Part shown: in pieces, positions 1 to 11,490 of the stretch | Layout of the letters: every line of letters starts with the position of its first letter | Numbering within the stretch: the stretch's first letter is position 1 | Assembly (NCBI GenBank): GCA_902729315.2 | Contig: LR746270.1 | Span: forward strand, 2,660,501 to 2,724,500 | Reading direction: 5' to 3' | Source: Spirodela intermedia | Lineage: Eukaryota; Streptophyta; Magnoliopsida; Alismatales; Araceae | Length of the DNA stretch: 64,000 nt | The notes under the pieces: generated by a model | Seen by the model: only the letters and a program-made list of their open reading frames with translations | What the model was told of the DNA's origin: nothing | Database searches by the model: none | Made by a program: the position numbers and the translations under genes

Positions 1-274
1 CATTGACGAGATCTGGGTCTGCGGAGGTCGGCTTGGGGATGGACCTGTGCTTCTTCTTCCCGTATCTCTTCACGGAGCTCGCCCTGAGGAGGTCGTCTCT
101 CCTGGTTCGCCTGATGGGTATGGTGTTCTCCGGGCACCTCCCGTTGAGGTGCCATGGCTGGGCGATGGAGACCCTCTGACTGGAACTCGCCTTCGCCCTG
201 GTCTCCTCGTACATTCCTTCCGGAAAGAAGGCCGGCCTCATCTGTGGAAGAACCCCCATCAGACAGAGATAGAT

Positions 275-357
<83 letters not shown>

Positions 358-718
358 CGGACCTGGATGGTTTGGTTCTTGAGGAAGGGGTGATCGAAGG
401 CGGGTTGATGATGGAGATGGACGCAGTCGATTATGTCTCCGTCTGGGCTCTGGAAATGCACAGAGGACAGAAGGTCTAGTGAGAGAGAGCTGCAGATTCG
501 ACATTAAAGTTGAGTTTTTCAGGGAGAAATACCTGGATGCTCTTCACGGCCGGCTTGTTGAGATGTTTTAGGTGCCGCCTGATCGCCAGCCGCTTCTGGG
601 ACATGGAAGCGCCGCCGGCGATGCTCACAAAGGAAGAGAGGACCACTGCCGTCAATACCAGGAGAGTCGACGCCCCCACCCACCGTCGGCCATGTCTGGC
701 GCCGCGGCGCCCCCCCAT
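1..718 (-). CDS. Neprosin-family protein, 5' part (three exons, cut by window edge)
   Basis: Exons on the minus strand are 718-533, 449-363 and 241 to the window edge; all junctions are GT-AG and both introns are phase 0. About 170 residues are visible. Residues 1-40 begin with Arg-rich MGGRRGARHGRRW and then a hydrophobic stretch typical of a signal peptide. They are followed by RHLKHLNKPAVKSIQ, SPDGDIIDCVHL, HQPAFDHPFLKNQTIQ, MRPAFFPEGMYEE, GRCPENTIPIRRT and SSVKRYGKKKHRS, the conserved propeptide (DUF4409) signature of plant neprosin/DUF239 proteins. Family members are secreted; neprosin of Nepenthes is a prolyl-cleaving glutamic endopeptidase. The catalytic domain lies beyond the left edge, so activity cannot be judged. 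Intron 2 is mostly a GA/CT microsatellite. The start at 718 was chosen because it directly precedes the signal-peptide-like segment; an in-frame ATG further upstream lies in low-complexity sequence. Confidence 0.9.
278..355. repeat. (GA)n/(CT)n microsatellite in neprosin intron 2
   Basis: An almost pure GA dinucleotide run of about 78 bp fills most of the second intron of the neprosin-family gene. On the gene strand it is a CT run starting a few bases after the splice donor. Confidence 0.95.
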
Positions 719-920
719 GGTTAGTCTGATGAAGAAGGGGACGAACCGAAGAGAATGAGCGCCGCAGAGAAATGCCTGACCCTTTAGAGAGGAGACATTT
801 TCTCTATCCCCCCCATGGCGGTGGCACAAGGTGGAGGTCGAGGAGGGAAGAATGACTCTCTCTCTCTCACTCTCACTGTGTAATGACGCCTGTGTGGAGG
901 ACGAGGAATGAAACACTGGT

Positions 921-951
<31 letters not shown>

Positions 952-1345
952 ACTTCAAACACACAGTAATGGCCACTGAGAGGAGGGATAAGAAAGGAAT
1001 CAGAGAAGGGCTCTCTCTCTACCCAGCTAGCTGGTCAGCTGCATTATATGCAGGTTTTATTCTCTCCTCTTCGTCTTCTTCCTCCTTTCTCCGGTTGGCT
1101 GGGGAAGGAATCAGGGGGGAAAGGGAGGGGGAGGCTGGTGGTGGGCGGCGGAGTGGGGCGGGGGATTGGCGGAGGGAAAGGAGTTCTTTTTCTTATCACA
1201 CCGCCGAGGAAGGTTAGAGAGGGGGAGAGAGAGAGAGAGGAGAGAGGGCTAGTGGGGGTGGGTCGGTGGCGCTGCTGAGCCAGGGCTCGTCGTTTACGGC
1301 GGCCTCCTCGCCGGCGCTGTCAAACAGAAAGCGTAGCAGCGGCGA
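719..1345 (-). promoter_or_regulatory. Upstream region of the neprosin-family gene
   Basis: No gene is supported here. On the minus strand it is pyrimidine-rich, with CT runs at about 853-880 and 921-949, as is common around plant transcription starts. A possible TATA-like element (CATATAATGC on the minus strand) lies near 1043-1052, about 330 bp upstream of the assigned start codon. The rest is purine-rich low-complexity sequence. Confidence 0.4.
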
Positions 1346-1660
1346 ATGGCGACGGCGACCGCCAGCTCGCCGGCCTCGGTTTTGAATCCTGGGTTTTTCC
1401 CTCTCCAGCCTCGATTAACAACATTTCTTACACCATCCCCCCCATTCTCTCTCTCTATCTCTATCTCTTTGGTTTGGGCACATGGGTGGTCCTCTCCGCG
1501 TGGTCTCTTTGTACTGTACTTTGTAGCACGGTTTGACGTGGTCCGCGTGGGCCTGTCCTTGCCGTCTAGTCTGCCCAGCAGCGCGGCTCTTCCCTCTCTC
1601 TCTCTCTCGCTCCACAGTGTAATCTTGACATTTTATCTTTCCGTCCTCTTTCTCTCTCTC

Positions 1661-2157
1661 TACTGTAGTCTTTACCCTCTATCCCTCCCTTCCTTCTCTC
1701 TATCCGTCTCTCTTCTCCCTATATCTCTCTCCTCTACTGTAGTCTTTACCCTCTATCCCTCCCTTCCTTCTCTCTATCCCTCTCTCTTCTCCCTATATCT
1801 CTCTCCTCTACTGTAGTCTTTACCCTCTATCCCTCCCTTCCTTCTCTCTATCCCTCTCTCTTCTCCCTATATCTCTCTCCTCTACTGTAGTCTTTACCCT
1901 CTATCCCTCCCTTCCTTCTCTCTATCCCTCTCTCTTCTCCCTATATCTCTCTCCTCTACTGTAGTCTTTACCCTCTATCCCTCCCTTCCTTCTCTCTATC
2001 CCTCTCTCTTCTCCCTATATCTCTCTCCTCTACTGTAGTCTTTACCCTCTATCCCTCCCTTCCTTCTCTCTATCCCTCTCTCTTCTCCCTATATCTCTCT
2101 CCTCTACTGTAGTCTTTACCCTCTATCCCTCCCTTCCTTCTCTCTATCCCTCTCTCT

Positions 2158-2166
<9 letters not shown>
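1661..2166. repeat. 74-bp minisatellite, seven near-identical copies
   Basis: The marker TACTGTAGTCTTTACCC recurs at 1661, 1735, 1809, 1883, 1957, 2031 and 2105, an exact 74-bp period. The unit is almost entirely C and T on the plus strand apart from the TACTGTAG core and two or three other bases. Copies are nearly identical (for example tatccgtctc in the first against tatccctctc in later ones), suggesting recent expansion. The array runs into a pure CT tract. Confidence 0.97.

Positions 2167-2212
<46 letters not shown>
2167..2212. repeat. (CT)n microsatellite following the 74-bp array
   Basis: A pure CT run at the distal end of the minisatellite, probably an expansion of the CT stretch inside the 74-bp unit. 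Confidence 0.9.
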
Positions 2213-2631
2213 ACTGTTTACTTTTAAGCCTTTCTCCCTCCCTCCTCCCTCTTGCGTTTACTATACCGTTAATTTTCCCACCCTCTCCCTCTCCTTTCCT
2301 CTACACGGCAACAGCGGCTACACGACAGAAGAAATGACGTAAAACGTTCATGACCTAAACATTATCGCCAATTTTTCAACTTTAATAGTTCCAAAAATTA
2401 AATAGCATCTTATATTTTCTCTAAAAGCATATATTCTTTTTTTAAATACCGTATTTAAGAGGATTCTAAGTAATATAAGCAAATTTCTGGTTTAAATAAT
2501 TAAATAAAAGCACCACTTTAATCAGGTATATTACGGCAAAGATAAACCACGCCGATAAAAGAGGGTTCAGCCTGGAACGCTTTAGTGCCATAGAGAATAA
2601 CAGAGCAAGTTTTCATAAGAGGAGAGTAAGT

Positions 2632-2669
<38 letters not shown>

Positions 2670-2892
2670 CAAGCAGAGTGATGTAGTTGGGAGGAAGCAA
2701 TTGAAAGGTATAGAGCAAGTTCAAAAGAGAAGCGCGAATAAAAGGGATTAAAAAGCACGTAGAAAGAGAGAAAGTAGCCGGGAGATAAAACAGTCCTTGG
2801 AGAGGGAAAGGGGGAGAGAGAAAGGCGTAAAGAGAGTAGAAGATATAGAAAGAGAGTACGGCAAGATTGAGGAAGAAGTATACAGAGCTCCC

Positions 2893-2926
<34 letters not shown>

Positions 2927-4167
2927 CCCCTATTCGTGTGTCGACGTTAGGGCAGGGACCGTGCATGACCTCGATTAAGAGTCGTCGTCGTGCCCCCTTT
3001 GCTGAGTCGGAACACCCCAACATCTAAAGTCAGAATGATTGAATGGAGAGCTTTTCTCGATGGGCCGTCTCATGCATGTGCTTCCGTAGAGATGGATGGC
3101 GAGAGAGGGAAAGAGAGTGAAAATGGAGATTTTGTAAGAGCGTCTGTGAGGAAGACCTAAGCTGCTCTCTTAGAGAGATGGATTGAGAGAGTTAGAGGGG
3201 GGACGATGCGAGAGAGACTGTCTCTGTGACGGGGGGTAGGTTTAAGCTTAGGATGACGAAGACGAGGAACCAAACTTTCTCAGGCTCCAGCGGCTCCACC
3301 TCGTCATCTCTCTGCTTCCACTGTTCTCCCCACTCCCGCCTTGGAGCGGCAGGGACAGACCGTATACCTTTCAAGGCTCCTAGTATGACCCTCAATGTGT
3401 GTGTGTGTGAGAGAGAGAGGGAGAGAGAGAGAGAGAGAGAGAGAGATGAATGTAAGATTATAATGAATTAGACCGAGAAGTAACCCAAAACTGCACTTAT
3501 TCGGTCTCCCCGGCCAATGCAAAGTTCAGCGTAATGAACATGGCTGATTTTAGCGATTATTCCCAAGCTATGCACGTTCAAGGACAGCTATCTGTTGCAC
3601 CAGACGATAGGAAAGCCACATCTCCCAAAAGTGGTAAGCCAAACCATATTATTCTAGTTATCCCCTCCCATTGGCTTTGAACTGCATGGCAGCAAAGGGT
3701 ATAGGTCAATCAGGACCGACTAAGAAGCCTAAATTTCGTCATTCATGCCACATGCCTAAACCTCTCTCTCTCTCTCTCTCTCTCCGGAGGTTGCTTTTGA
3801 AATAGTGGCTGAATGAAGGCCTTGTAAGAGAAACTTGGCTGAAGTCGAGATAGACAAGGGCCTGAGCTTGGCCGGCCAATTGAATACCACACGGCGATAA
3901 TATTTCTAATGTTATTATTATTAGTAGTGGGTTTCTTCTCTCTTCGGGGATTTAACCTGAAAAAAGACTACATTTTTACCCTCGCTTATTCGAGCTGTGT
4001 TTCTTGGCTCGTCTGCAATGCCCTCCTGAACCAGCTTTGTCCGAACAGAAACGTACAAATTTAGGGAAATGTCCCTTTGCCCCTCTGGAGTCTAGTCCCT
4101 GGTCCCTGACAAGCTTGGTTCGAAGATAATTGGCCCTAAGAGCGGAGAGGAACACCACGATAGATAG

Positions 4168-4211
<44 letters not shown>

Positions 4212-5545
4212 GACTAGACACAAACTGAGAGAGAATCTGCGGACTGATGTGCGAAAGAGGCTCCTCGCTGTCCTCCCCAGTCATCTACTTCCCCTGGTAT
4301 CTCTCAACAGCTATCATTGCACTGCCTGAAACGATACCTTCTGTAAATCCCTGTGATCTCCGTCAGATTTCTGATTCAAATCCGACTCCATGATGAAATT
4401 AGGTTTGACCCGATTTCTCTCTCTCTCTCTTTCATAGGTACAGACGAAGAACTGGGCCTTGAATTGGGCTTCGTAAGGTCCACCTCGAAGCCCGTTTTCC
4501 GGTTTTTTGCGAGGCTAGGGGGATTGACTTTATCAGACGACCCTGCTTGTATGCATTCAGTTTTTCTTCCCAACGGCGAGGCAAGAGCAAACCCCATTTT
4601 CTGGGTTTAGGGTGTTGAGCATGAGCAGCTCAAATCCGAAAGAAACCCTAATTCTATGTTCCATCCATTGTTCCGACCACTAACATGTACTGTAGGCTTT
4701 CATGGCCATGTCATCCTCCTCTATCTCAGGTCGTCTTCTAAGGTCCTCTACCTCAGTTGTAACCTTCTGGTGCTCTCCTTCGATGGATGTTGACTTCGCT
4801 GTAATGGTCAACTCGGGTCATCCCTTAAGAAGAAGAGTCTTGGTGTGGCGGTTCACAAGGTGGGTGGGGTGTTGTCGTGAGCTTTGAGATTGTAATACAG
4901 AGTGAGAAAACGGATGCCAATAGGCCATGTACGGCAAGACCCTCAAGATGAGGTCCTTAAAGAGCATTAGGTGTTTCCCCAGTACTCTTTGTAGGAGTTC
5001 GGCCTGAGCTCCAATATAGTCTCAAATAATGTTTGGTGCCCATTTTCATTCCCACGTGGATGTTCCAAGACTCTCTCTCTCTCTCTCTCTTCCCACCAAG
5101 TCCTGGCTGCAGCTGCCGCCAATCACCACAGCCTGGGGAAGTAGGGCTTCTTCAACCACTCGAAGGTCAACTGGGTGATTCCCCGGTTGTTGTACTCGCT
5201 CAATCAGCTGATGTAGTGCGTCGATGTGCTGGAGGCAACGTTGGTATCTTCCAACAGGGCTGAAGTGATGGGTGAGCCGCACAAACCAGCCCCGGTAAAG
5301 ACAAGTCCGCGTGTCAGTCTAGAGCGGACATCCAGAACACCAATGGAGTTGGCTCCGATAGCCGAGCCTTAGCCACGAACTGAAGCACTCACTTAGAGAT
5401 CCTCAGATTCATCAAAAACAATACGACAGAGTAGGTGTTCCACACGGAGCTCTACTTCAAGATTAATGGAATTGGCGGATGCAGGCAAGATTACTATAAC
5501 AGCTATAACAGTTATCATGGTACCTTTGGATAGTAGAGTGTTGTC
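2213..5545. other. Intergenic region with many short GA/CT repeats, no supported gene
   Basis: I find no convincing coding region on either strand. Microsatellites lie at about 2635-2667, 2889-2926 (CT then CA), 3400-3446 (GT then GA), 3763-3784, 4170-4208, 4418-4430 and 5071-5090. Open frames here mostly encode Arg-Glu or Ser-Leu dipeptide runs read from these repeats. Sequence at about 5270-5420 (cccggtaaagacaagtccgc and following) has the look of decayed retroelement untranslated sequence, but I cannot assign it. Confidence 0.6.
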
Positions 5546-5779
5546 ATTCAAGAATTGATTGGACTTCCAAATCTAACTATTCAAACGTTTTCCTTTTGAG
5601 TATTCTCACACCAATATTGGAGAACAACTCTCTCAATAGATTGAGGGAGGAAATTCTTATGGAAGTCAACATGTTGATGCCAGAAAACTTGGAAGATATG
5701 ATGTGCTTAACTCAGAAAGCTTAGTGAGGCCACTAGACCCCCCCTCCATATAGGAGTAAGGAATGACCTAGATGTGGGG

Positions 5780-6710
5780 AACTAGTAATGTGGTCGACCC
5801 CTTTGGTGGAGCTTGACCCACAACAAAAGTCAGAGGTGAACAAAAGACAAGTTCAATTAATTGCATCTATGTTGCAAATTAGAAAGACAAAAGTGTTTCT
5901 ATCATATGAGAAGTTCAACTCAAGATACAATTGCAAGGAGTTGCCAATCTTGTTGGTCCACAAAGAGGATGTTGAAACATCATATGGGCAAGTGGAGGAT
6001 GACTAGGGGGAGATACCCAAGAGTGTAACGGAGAAGGCTCCATTAACCAAAACTAAAGTCTCTCTCAATGCAATGATAAGTTTAACAACACTAAGCATAT
6101 TAAAAGTTATAAGGCAATTGCACTATAGGGACGTGCCTATTTAATTAATTATAGAGACACCAACAACTTTATATAAGTTAATTACACAAATATTATATTG
6201 TTCCCAATGTAACAACTAAAGAATGGTGGGTTCTTGTGCTCAAAGGTGACAAAATGCACCTTCCAACACTTTAAGAAGGCAATGAAAATTATACTGGTCG
6301 TCGCCTCTCCCTAATTTCTCAAAGGCCTTTAGGTTGGAGTACGCCGCCTCTAGCCATGATGTTGGTGTCATTTTAATATAAGAGAAATAACCCATAACAT
6401 ATTTTAGTTAAGTTTGATCTCCACTCAACCAAGTCATATCCATCTATGAGAGAGAACTAATGAAAATTGTGTTAGTTGTGTAAAGTGGAGACATTATCTC
6501 ATTAGCACGTGATTCATCATATTCACAAACCATTACAATCTCAAGTTCATGTTGGAATAAAGATAAATACTCTTATAATTTTAGAGGTCGATCTCTAAGT
6601 TGCTATCTTATGACTTTAAAATCAATTTCAAGAAGGTGTTCACTAATCAAAAGGTGACTGGTGCATTGTCCCAAGCATCATAGGCAACTAAACTACAAGT
6701 GATGACAATA
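5780..6710 (+). pseudogene. Decayed Ty3/gypsy fragment: Gag zinc knuckle, protease and RNase H remnants
   Basis: The plus strand, read through several frames with stops, keeps landmarks of a plant Ty3/gypsy polyprotein. About 5840-5970 gives EKFNSRYNCKELPILLVHKE, resembling the gag zinc-knuckle segment with its cysteines lost. About 6060-6180 gives VSLNAMISLTTLS then LIIETP, matching the protease lead-in with the DTG site broken. About 6315-6400 gives FSKAFRLEYAASSHDVGVIL, the start of RNase H with DAS altered. About 6490-6545 gives WRHYL and FIIFTNHYNL. About 6630-6680 gives DFKINFKK and VTGALSQAS, the end of RNase H. Only ~140 bp separates protease from RNase H, so the reverse transcriptase core has been deleted. 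It is non-functional. Confidence 0.75.
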
Positions 6711-7072
6711 GTTCATTTGTCACCTTTGAATATGTAACGAATAGAGCAAGAGGTGGCAAATGATACTACATCAATTAAGTAGACCCATTGTTTGGATAAA
6801 ACAATGAAATATCAGTTATAACTCTATTAAAAATAAATTATTATATTTGATAAGTCTTCATTATCATGAGTTAATAATTAGTAAATAATATAGTTTTAGC
6901 CTTAACTCATGATAAATAGACTTATATTTATGTTAAAGTGTAAAAAGTAATTTTCAATTGATTAACATGAGTTTTTGGGTAATTATATAATTTTAAATAA
7001 ATTTATATAATTTTTACAATCTTACTTTTGAGATAAATGAAGAAAAATAAATACAAATAAAAATAAAATAAA

Positions 7073-7319
7073 ATAGGAGGACCCACTGGCCAACTGGGCC
7101 CACAAGTGGGTCGGAAGCGTAGTAGGGAAGGAGCTGCAAGTAGAGGCTTGAGCGGCTTGAACCGATAGGGACACGTGTGCGCCACTCCCTTTCCACATCA
7201 CCAGTGGCAGCTGGCTATAGGGTAAGGAGTGGTCGTACATGCGCAAAAAAGGAACTTGCTTGTAAATGTAATATTATTATATATTCACCCAAAAATTCGG
7301 CACACAAGTAATGTGAAAC
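7073..7319 (-). ncRNA. Putative Pol III-type ncRNA unit in copy A (degraded promoter)
   Basis: On the minus strand, GTTTCACATTA (7319-7309) occupies the place of the plant snRNA upstream element GTCCCACATCG, with all differences being C-to-T or G-to-A type. After 25 nt comes TATATAA (from 7283). A more GC-rich segment follows to about 7081, opening with a hairpin whose arms are 7241-7226 and 7188-7172. A T-run (TTTT, about 7073-7070) ends the unit. The layout equals that of the better preserved copies at 11968-12226 and 15419-15680. With its upstream element mutated, this copy is probably silent. Confidence 0.35.
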
Positions 7320-7459
7320 TAGACCTGTATCACCTTCCCTAGAAAAGGCGGGTAACTAGTGTAGGTTTAAATCCTTCTAGAGCCAAAACTTTTATATATT
7401 TTTTTAATTATCGTGACTTTCTTGCAAATCGCCAATGAAGGATTAAGCCATCATAATCA

Positions 7460-7843
7460 CTAGATCATCGACAAAAATTTCATCAATGTGATTCGCGGAG
7501 CATTGTTACTAAAATTGTTGAACGATTTACCATAAAAAGATTGTGAATTCATTGAGTAAGACATCTCCGATTGATCGACAAACAAGTCGTCGTCATGAAA
7601 AGAACGATATGCCAGGAGATAAGTCGCCACCTCTTGAGAGCATACCGAATGTGATGAAGAGCCTCCTTTTACTACGCGGACTTGAGGATGAAGCTCCTTG
7701 ACATACACCCCACCTCCATCTAGCTCTGCTTCGTCAAGTGATAGTCGTTGAAGAGCCGCAAAGTTGTCGATTTTCTGCTCTGCCAATTGACAGTCATCGG
7801 AGACAATTTGATGACCTATTTCATTGATTGCTAGACTTCGCAA
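7460..7843 (-). CDS. Conserved open frame inside repeat copy A, unknown product
   Basis: About 127 codons are open on the minus strand, in DNA richer in G and C than the surrounding repeat. There is no convincing ATG at the beginning. The frame contains DDCQLAEQKIDNFAALQRL, ELDGGG, VKELHPQV and NNAPRI. The inverted copy at 11491-11831 keeps the same frame open with many amino-acid differences, so this was probably once coding. I do not recognise the protein. It may be part of a longer ancestral gene or an LTR-internal reading frame; it is probably not a functional gene now. Confidence 0.35.
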   Translation of the reverse strand: MRSLAINEIGHQIVSDDCQLAEQKIDNFAALQRLSLDEAELDGGGVYVKELHPQVRVVKGGSSSHSVCSQEVATYLLAYRSFHDDDLFVDQSEMSYSMNSQSFYGKSFNNFSNNAPRITLMKFLSMI

Positions 7844-8894
7844 AGAGATCTAAAGATTGCCCATGTCGTCCTTGTCTAAGAAGAGCCTTTAAGGATGTGG
7901 ACACTATATAACGATTCTCTCAAATGCTCAAGATTTTGGTGCATCACCGACATATCGTCGGCCCAATGTCGAAATCTTGTTTTCTTACTTTCAACTTACT
8001 TTATGCTTCAATTAGTAATAATTTGTTGATTTTAAATTTACCAACCTATACCTCAATCACTTATGATTCTTTCGACTTTTATAGATCTTAATTTGATTAA
8101 TTAAATTATCTATAATTGCTTACATAAGAATCGTCAAGTGGAACTCTATTTCTACTCGATTTGCATTCGCCGGGCACTGACGTCATCCTAACGTCCGCAC
8201 CTTTATTTCCCTTTTTCGTGAATTTTAAATATATTTCATTTCTATTTCCTAGTATAAACTTCATATAAAATAGTATACTTTGAGAAAAATTCTAAATAAT
8301 TACCTAATATTATATTATATCCTTATGATTGACTTAGAAAATTACTATTATTTTTGAAATTTTTATTGAATTATACTTGATATATTGGTTTAAAAATACT
8401 TCTAAATATTTTAAAATTTATTTTTTCTAGTTTTATAAATTTTAAATTTACGTGATTTACTATACAATGACTAAGTCATGTCAGTATCATAAACACTAAG
8501 TGGTCTTATCTCACAATTCTTCACTTATTCCTCAATTATTTAAATAAAATTATAATATATTAGATAGTCATTCTAATTTCTTATGTATATATAGAGAGAA
8601 TATAGAGAGATTTATACAACCACAATATAAAGAGAATGATATAAAAATTTGTGACATAATGTCTCATAGGTCAATAACATAAAGGTAGATTCTTTCTCTT
8701 CAATCAAACTACCACAACCTCTATTTAATCTCAAATTGAGTTTAGAATGATTTTTTTATAGATTTTATAAAAGGATTATCCAATTCCTATGGTAAAAAGG
8801 TCATATTGGATATTATTTAAGTATGCTCACTTTACATCAATATTCATATTTTCTCTCTCTCATAAATTATAAATATGTTTGTGAATGAAGTTGT

Positions 8895-9925
8895 TGATAA
8901 ATCTTCATTATTATAAGTTACTAGCTAATTAATAATATAATTTAAACCCTAAATTATGATAAATAGACTTATATTTATATTAAATTATACAACGTAATTT
9001 TTAACTAGTTAATATGAATTTTTGGTTAATTATGTGATTTTATGAGAATTTTTATAATTTTTATAATCTTATTTTTTAGATAAATAAAAAGAAATAAAAT
9101 AAAATAAACATATAAGTAGGTGGTCGCCAAGGGTGGGTTCAAATCTTATCAATGTTTGACCCAGAGATGTGGATCATCCCAAGCACATTAGCGTGGCATA
9201 CTCATCCTATTCGAATTAGAGTTTGAAACCAAACTTATCCTCAAGAGGATAGATGGGGCGATCAATGATTTTCCTACAGTATGATGATCAAGGATTAAGT
9301 TGTCATAATCACTCAATCATTAGTTAAAATCTACCATGATGTTGGAACTATAATTTACCATTTTTAACTAGTCTAACTTTCACCATCATTTTTTAGACTT
9401 CAAAATGCTTAAGTCATCCATATCCAAAGAGAACCTTAAATACACAAGATTCTGATAATCGTTATCGCAAGGCCAAAATTCTATCTTTCATGATTTCAAA
9501 TTAATTTTTACTTAAATTAATGAGACTTTGTGTGATTTCAAGTTTCAAAACTCTTCTTTATTAAATTACAATTCTTCTGGCTTTTATATAATTTAATTTG
9601 ATCAATTAAAATGTCTATAATCACTTACATAAAGATTATTGAGTGAAATTCTATATTTACCTAATTCACATTCATTTGACCATTGATGTAAACCTAACAT
9701 CTACACCATTAATTCCCTTTTCACAAATTTTAAATACATTTATATCTTATTTAATTTAAAAATTATAACAAATCCTATTTTTTTTGAAAATTTTTGAAAT
9801 ATTACTTGATATTATATCCTTATGATCGACTTGAAAATTTCTCTACTATATTTAAAATATTTTACTAAATATCTAAAAAATTATATCTTATTGCTTTACA
9901 AAATTTTAATTTATAAACATAATTA
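8895..9925 (-). mobile_element. Older, diverged copy A2 of the same repeat family
   Basis: It starts with TGATAAATCTTCATTATTATAAG, an imperfect match to the start of copy A, and shares landmarks in the same order and orientation. These include the tail with ATAAATAGACTTATA, a short GTGGGTTCAAATC segment, GGATTAAG with CATAATCACT, and the far part with CACTTACATAA and CATTGATG. The promoter-hairpin block and the open frame are missing, shortening it to about 1 kb. The right boundary is uncertain by tens of bases, and no target duplication could be defined. Confidence 0.6.
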
Positions 9926-10800
9926 TGATATTAACTTGTGATAAGTTGAACTATTGGAGCAAATGACCACTATGAGTAGAGTTTTAGCATAACATCGATT
10001 TTCATCAATCTCTTCATACCACCCCCTTCTATGTCCTATATGGTCAAGATCCTTTACTAATTATGTGTTGTGGATCACAATCAATAATTTGACAAAGGTA
10101 AAAGTTCAACTTTGAGAACATGATATCAACATTATACATTATAAATGAACATTTGACATATGGTTAAATCAAAAATAAAATTACATTATGATTGTCATTG
10201 TCAAAATTACTAATTAGATAATAAATTTATATAAAGATTCACCTTTGCTACATGTATTTCCTTACTCGATGCCACAACAAGAAGGTTGACTTATGCTTCT
10301 TTGGGTTTTAAAGTCTTTAAAATGATCAAATCAGCCACTTATTGCCTCCACTTATCACTAATAGTTCAAGTTCATCTTATTTTTCATGTCTTACAATTGA
10401 AGAGTCATGTGAAAAAGATCAACAATCCAACTTCTCTTCCCTAAGTGGCACCCTAAAGAACAAGGTACTTAAGGTGGTGGGGAGTATTGTTAGGCCACTT
10501 GGCTTAACTTACCCCCACAAGAGAAAGTAGGCCCAACCCATAGGAGGAAGACTCAACCCATGAGTTGAGCAACTAACTTGAGAGATCATGAACACCTAAT
10601 GTAAGGGAGGGAATTGGTCAAAAGGAGATTTTGGAGTCAAAATATTGAAGTGTGGGGGACCTTCAAATGCTTTCACATCTACTTAGTTTTTCTTTAGTAT
10701 TTTTTTCTTCTTTTCTTTCTTGATTTCTTACCTCAATAGTCATTTTCTCTCCTATTATACCTTCCTCATTTATAGTGTCAACACAAAGATCTTGAGCTTA
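9926..10800. other. AT-rich decayed sequence between repeat copies
   Basis: No gene is supported. At about 10430-10530 the plus strand can be read as SGTLKNKVLKVVGSIVRPLG followed by a lysine/arginine-rich end. This resembles the C-terminal tail that follows integrase in some plant Ty3/gypsy polyproteins, and it is followed by purine-rich sequence. This is a weak resemblance only. Confidence 0.3.
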
Positions 10801-11490
10801 TAGAGTGACATGACTCAATCATTGTATATTAAATCACGTAAATCTAAAATTTATAAAACTAAAAAATATGAATTTTCAGATATTTAGAAGTATTTCTAAA
10901 TAAATATATCAATTATAATTCAATAAAACTTTCAAAAATATCAGTAATTTTCTAGGTCGATCATAGGGATGTAATATAGTATATGGTAATTATTCAGAAA
11001 TTTTCTCAATGAATATAATTTTCTATGAATTTTATACTAAGAAATGAAAAGGAAATATATTTAAAATTCATGAAAAAAAAAATAAGGGTGCAGACGTCAG
11101 GATGACGTCAATGCCTAGTGAAAGCAAATCGGGCGGAAATAGAGTTCTGCCTGGCAATTCTTACGTAAGTGATTACAGATAATTTAATTGATCAAATTAA
11201 GATATGTAAAAGCTAGAAGAATCGTAATAGAACAAAGTATATTTTGGTAAATTAAAATCACAAAAAATATCACTAAATGAAGCGTAAAGTAAGTTGAAAG
11301 TAGGAAAACAGAGTTCCGGCATTACGACGACGATGCATTGATAATGCACCGGAATCCTGAGCGTTCAAGAGGATCGTCATGTAGTGTCTACGGCCTCGAA
11401 GGCTCTCCTTAGACAAAGACGACATGGGCAATTTCTAGATCTTCTCGTAAAGTCTAAAGATTAATGAAATGGGTAGTTGAGTCGTCTTTG

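Larger units (their letters stand above)
6848..8483 (-). mobile_element. Solo-LTR-like repeat, copy A (1,636 bp, inverted relative to copy A')
   Basis: This is the reverse complement of 10806-12441 along its whole length and has exactly the same length. Read on the plus strand it runs from TGATAAGTCTTCATTATC to AAGTCATGTCA, so it has TG...CA ends. Flanks are atatt on the left and gtatc on the right. These match at three of five bases and differ only by transitions, consistent with a target duplication decayed by cytosine deamination. On the minus strand it carries the open frame (7843-7460), a degraded USE motif (7319-7309), a TATA-like box (7283 downwards) and the hairpin segment (7241-7172). 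No internal retroelement domain is attached. Confidence 0.75.

Noticed and set aside
47-382. Open frame on the plus strand ending in Arg-Glu repeats
   Set aside because: It is antisense to the neprosin-family exons and then reads the GA microsatellite.
1346-1816. 156-codon plus-strand frame starting MATATASSPASVL
   Set aside because: After a short GC-rich start it reads only CT-rich and minisatellite DNA (Ser/Leu/Pro); no domain and no splice continuation found.
1661-2166. CRISPR-like regular repeat array
   Set aside because: The 74-bp units are contiguous with no unique spacers and lie in plant DNA; this is a minisatellite.
4353-4610. 85-codon plus-strand frame in the left intergenic region
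   Set aside because: No domain, interrupted by a CT repeat, and its antisense is equally open; unsupported.
6848-9925. Copies A and A2 as the two LTRs of one element
   Set aside because: They share orientation, but A is far more similar to A' than to A2, A2 lacks large blocks, and the ~410 bp between them has no internal domain.
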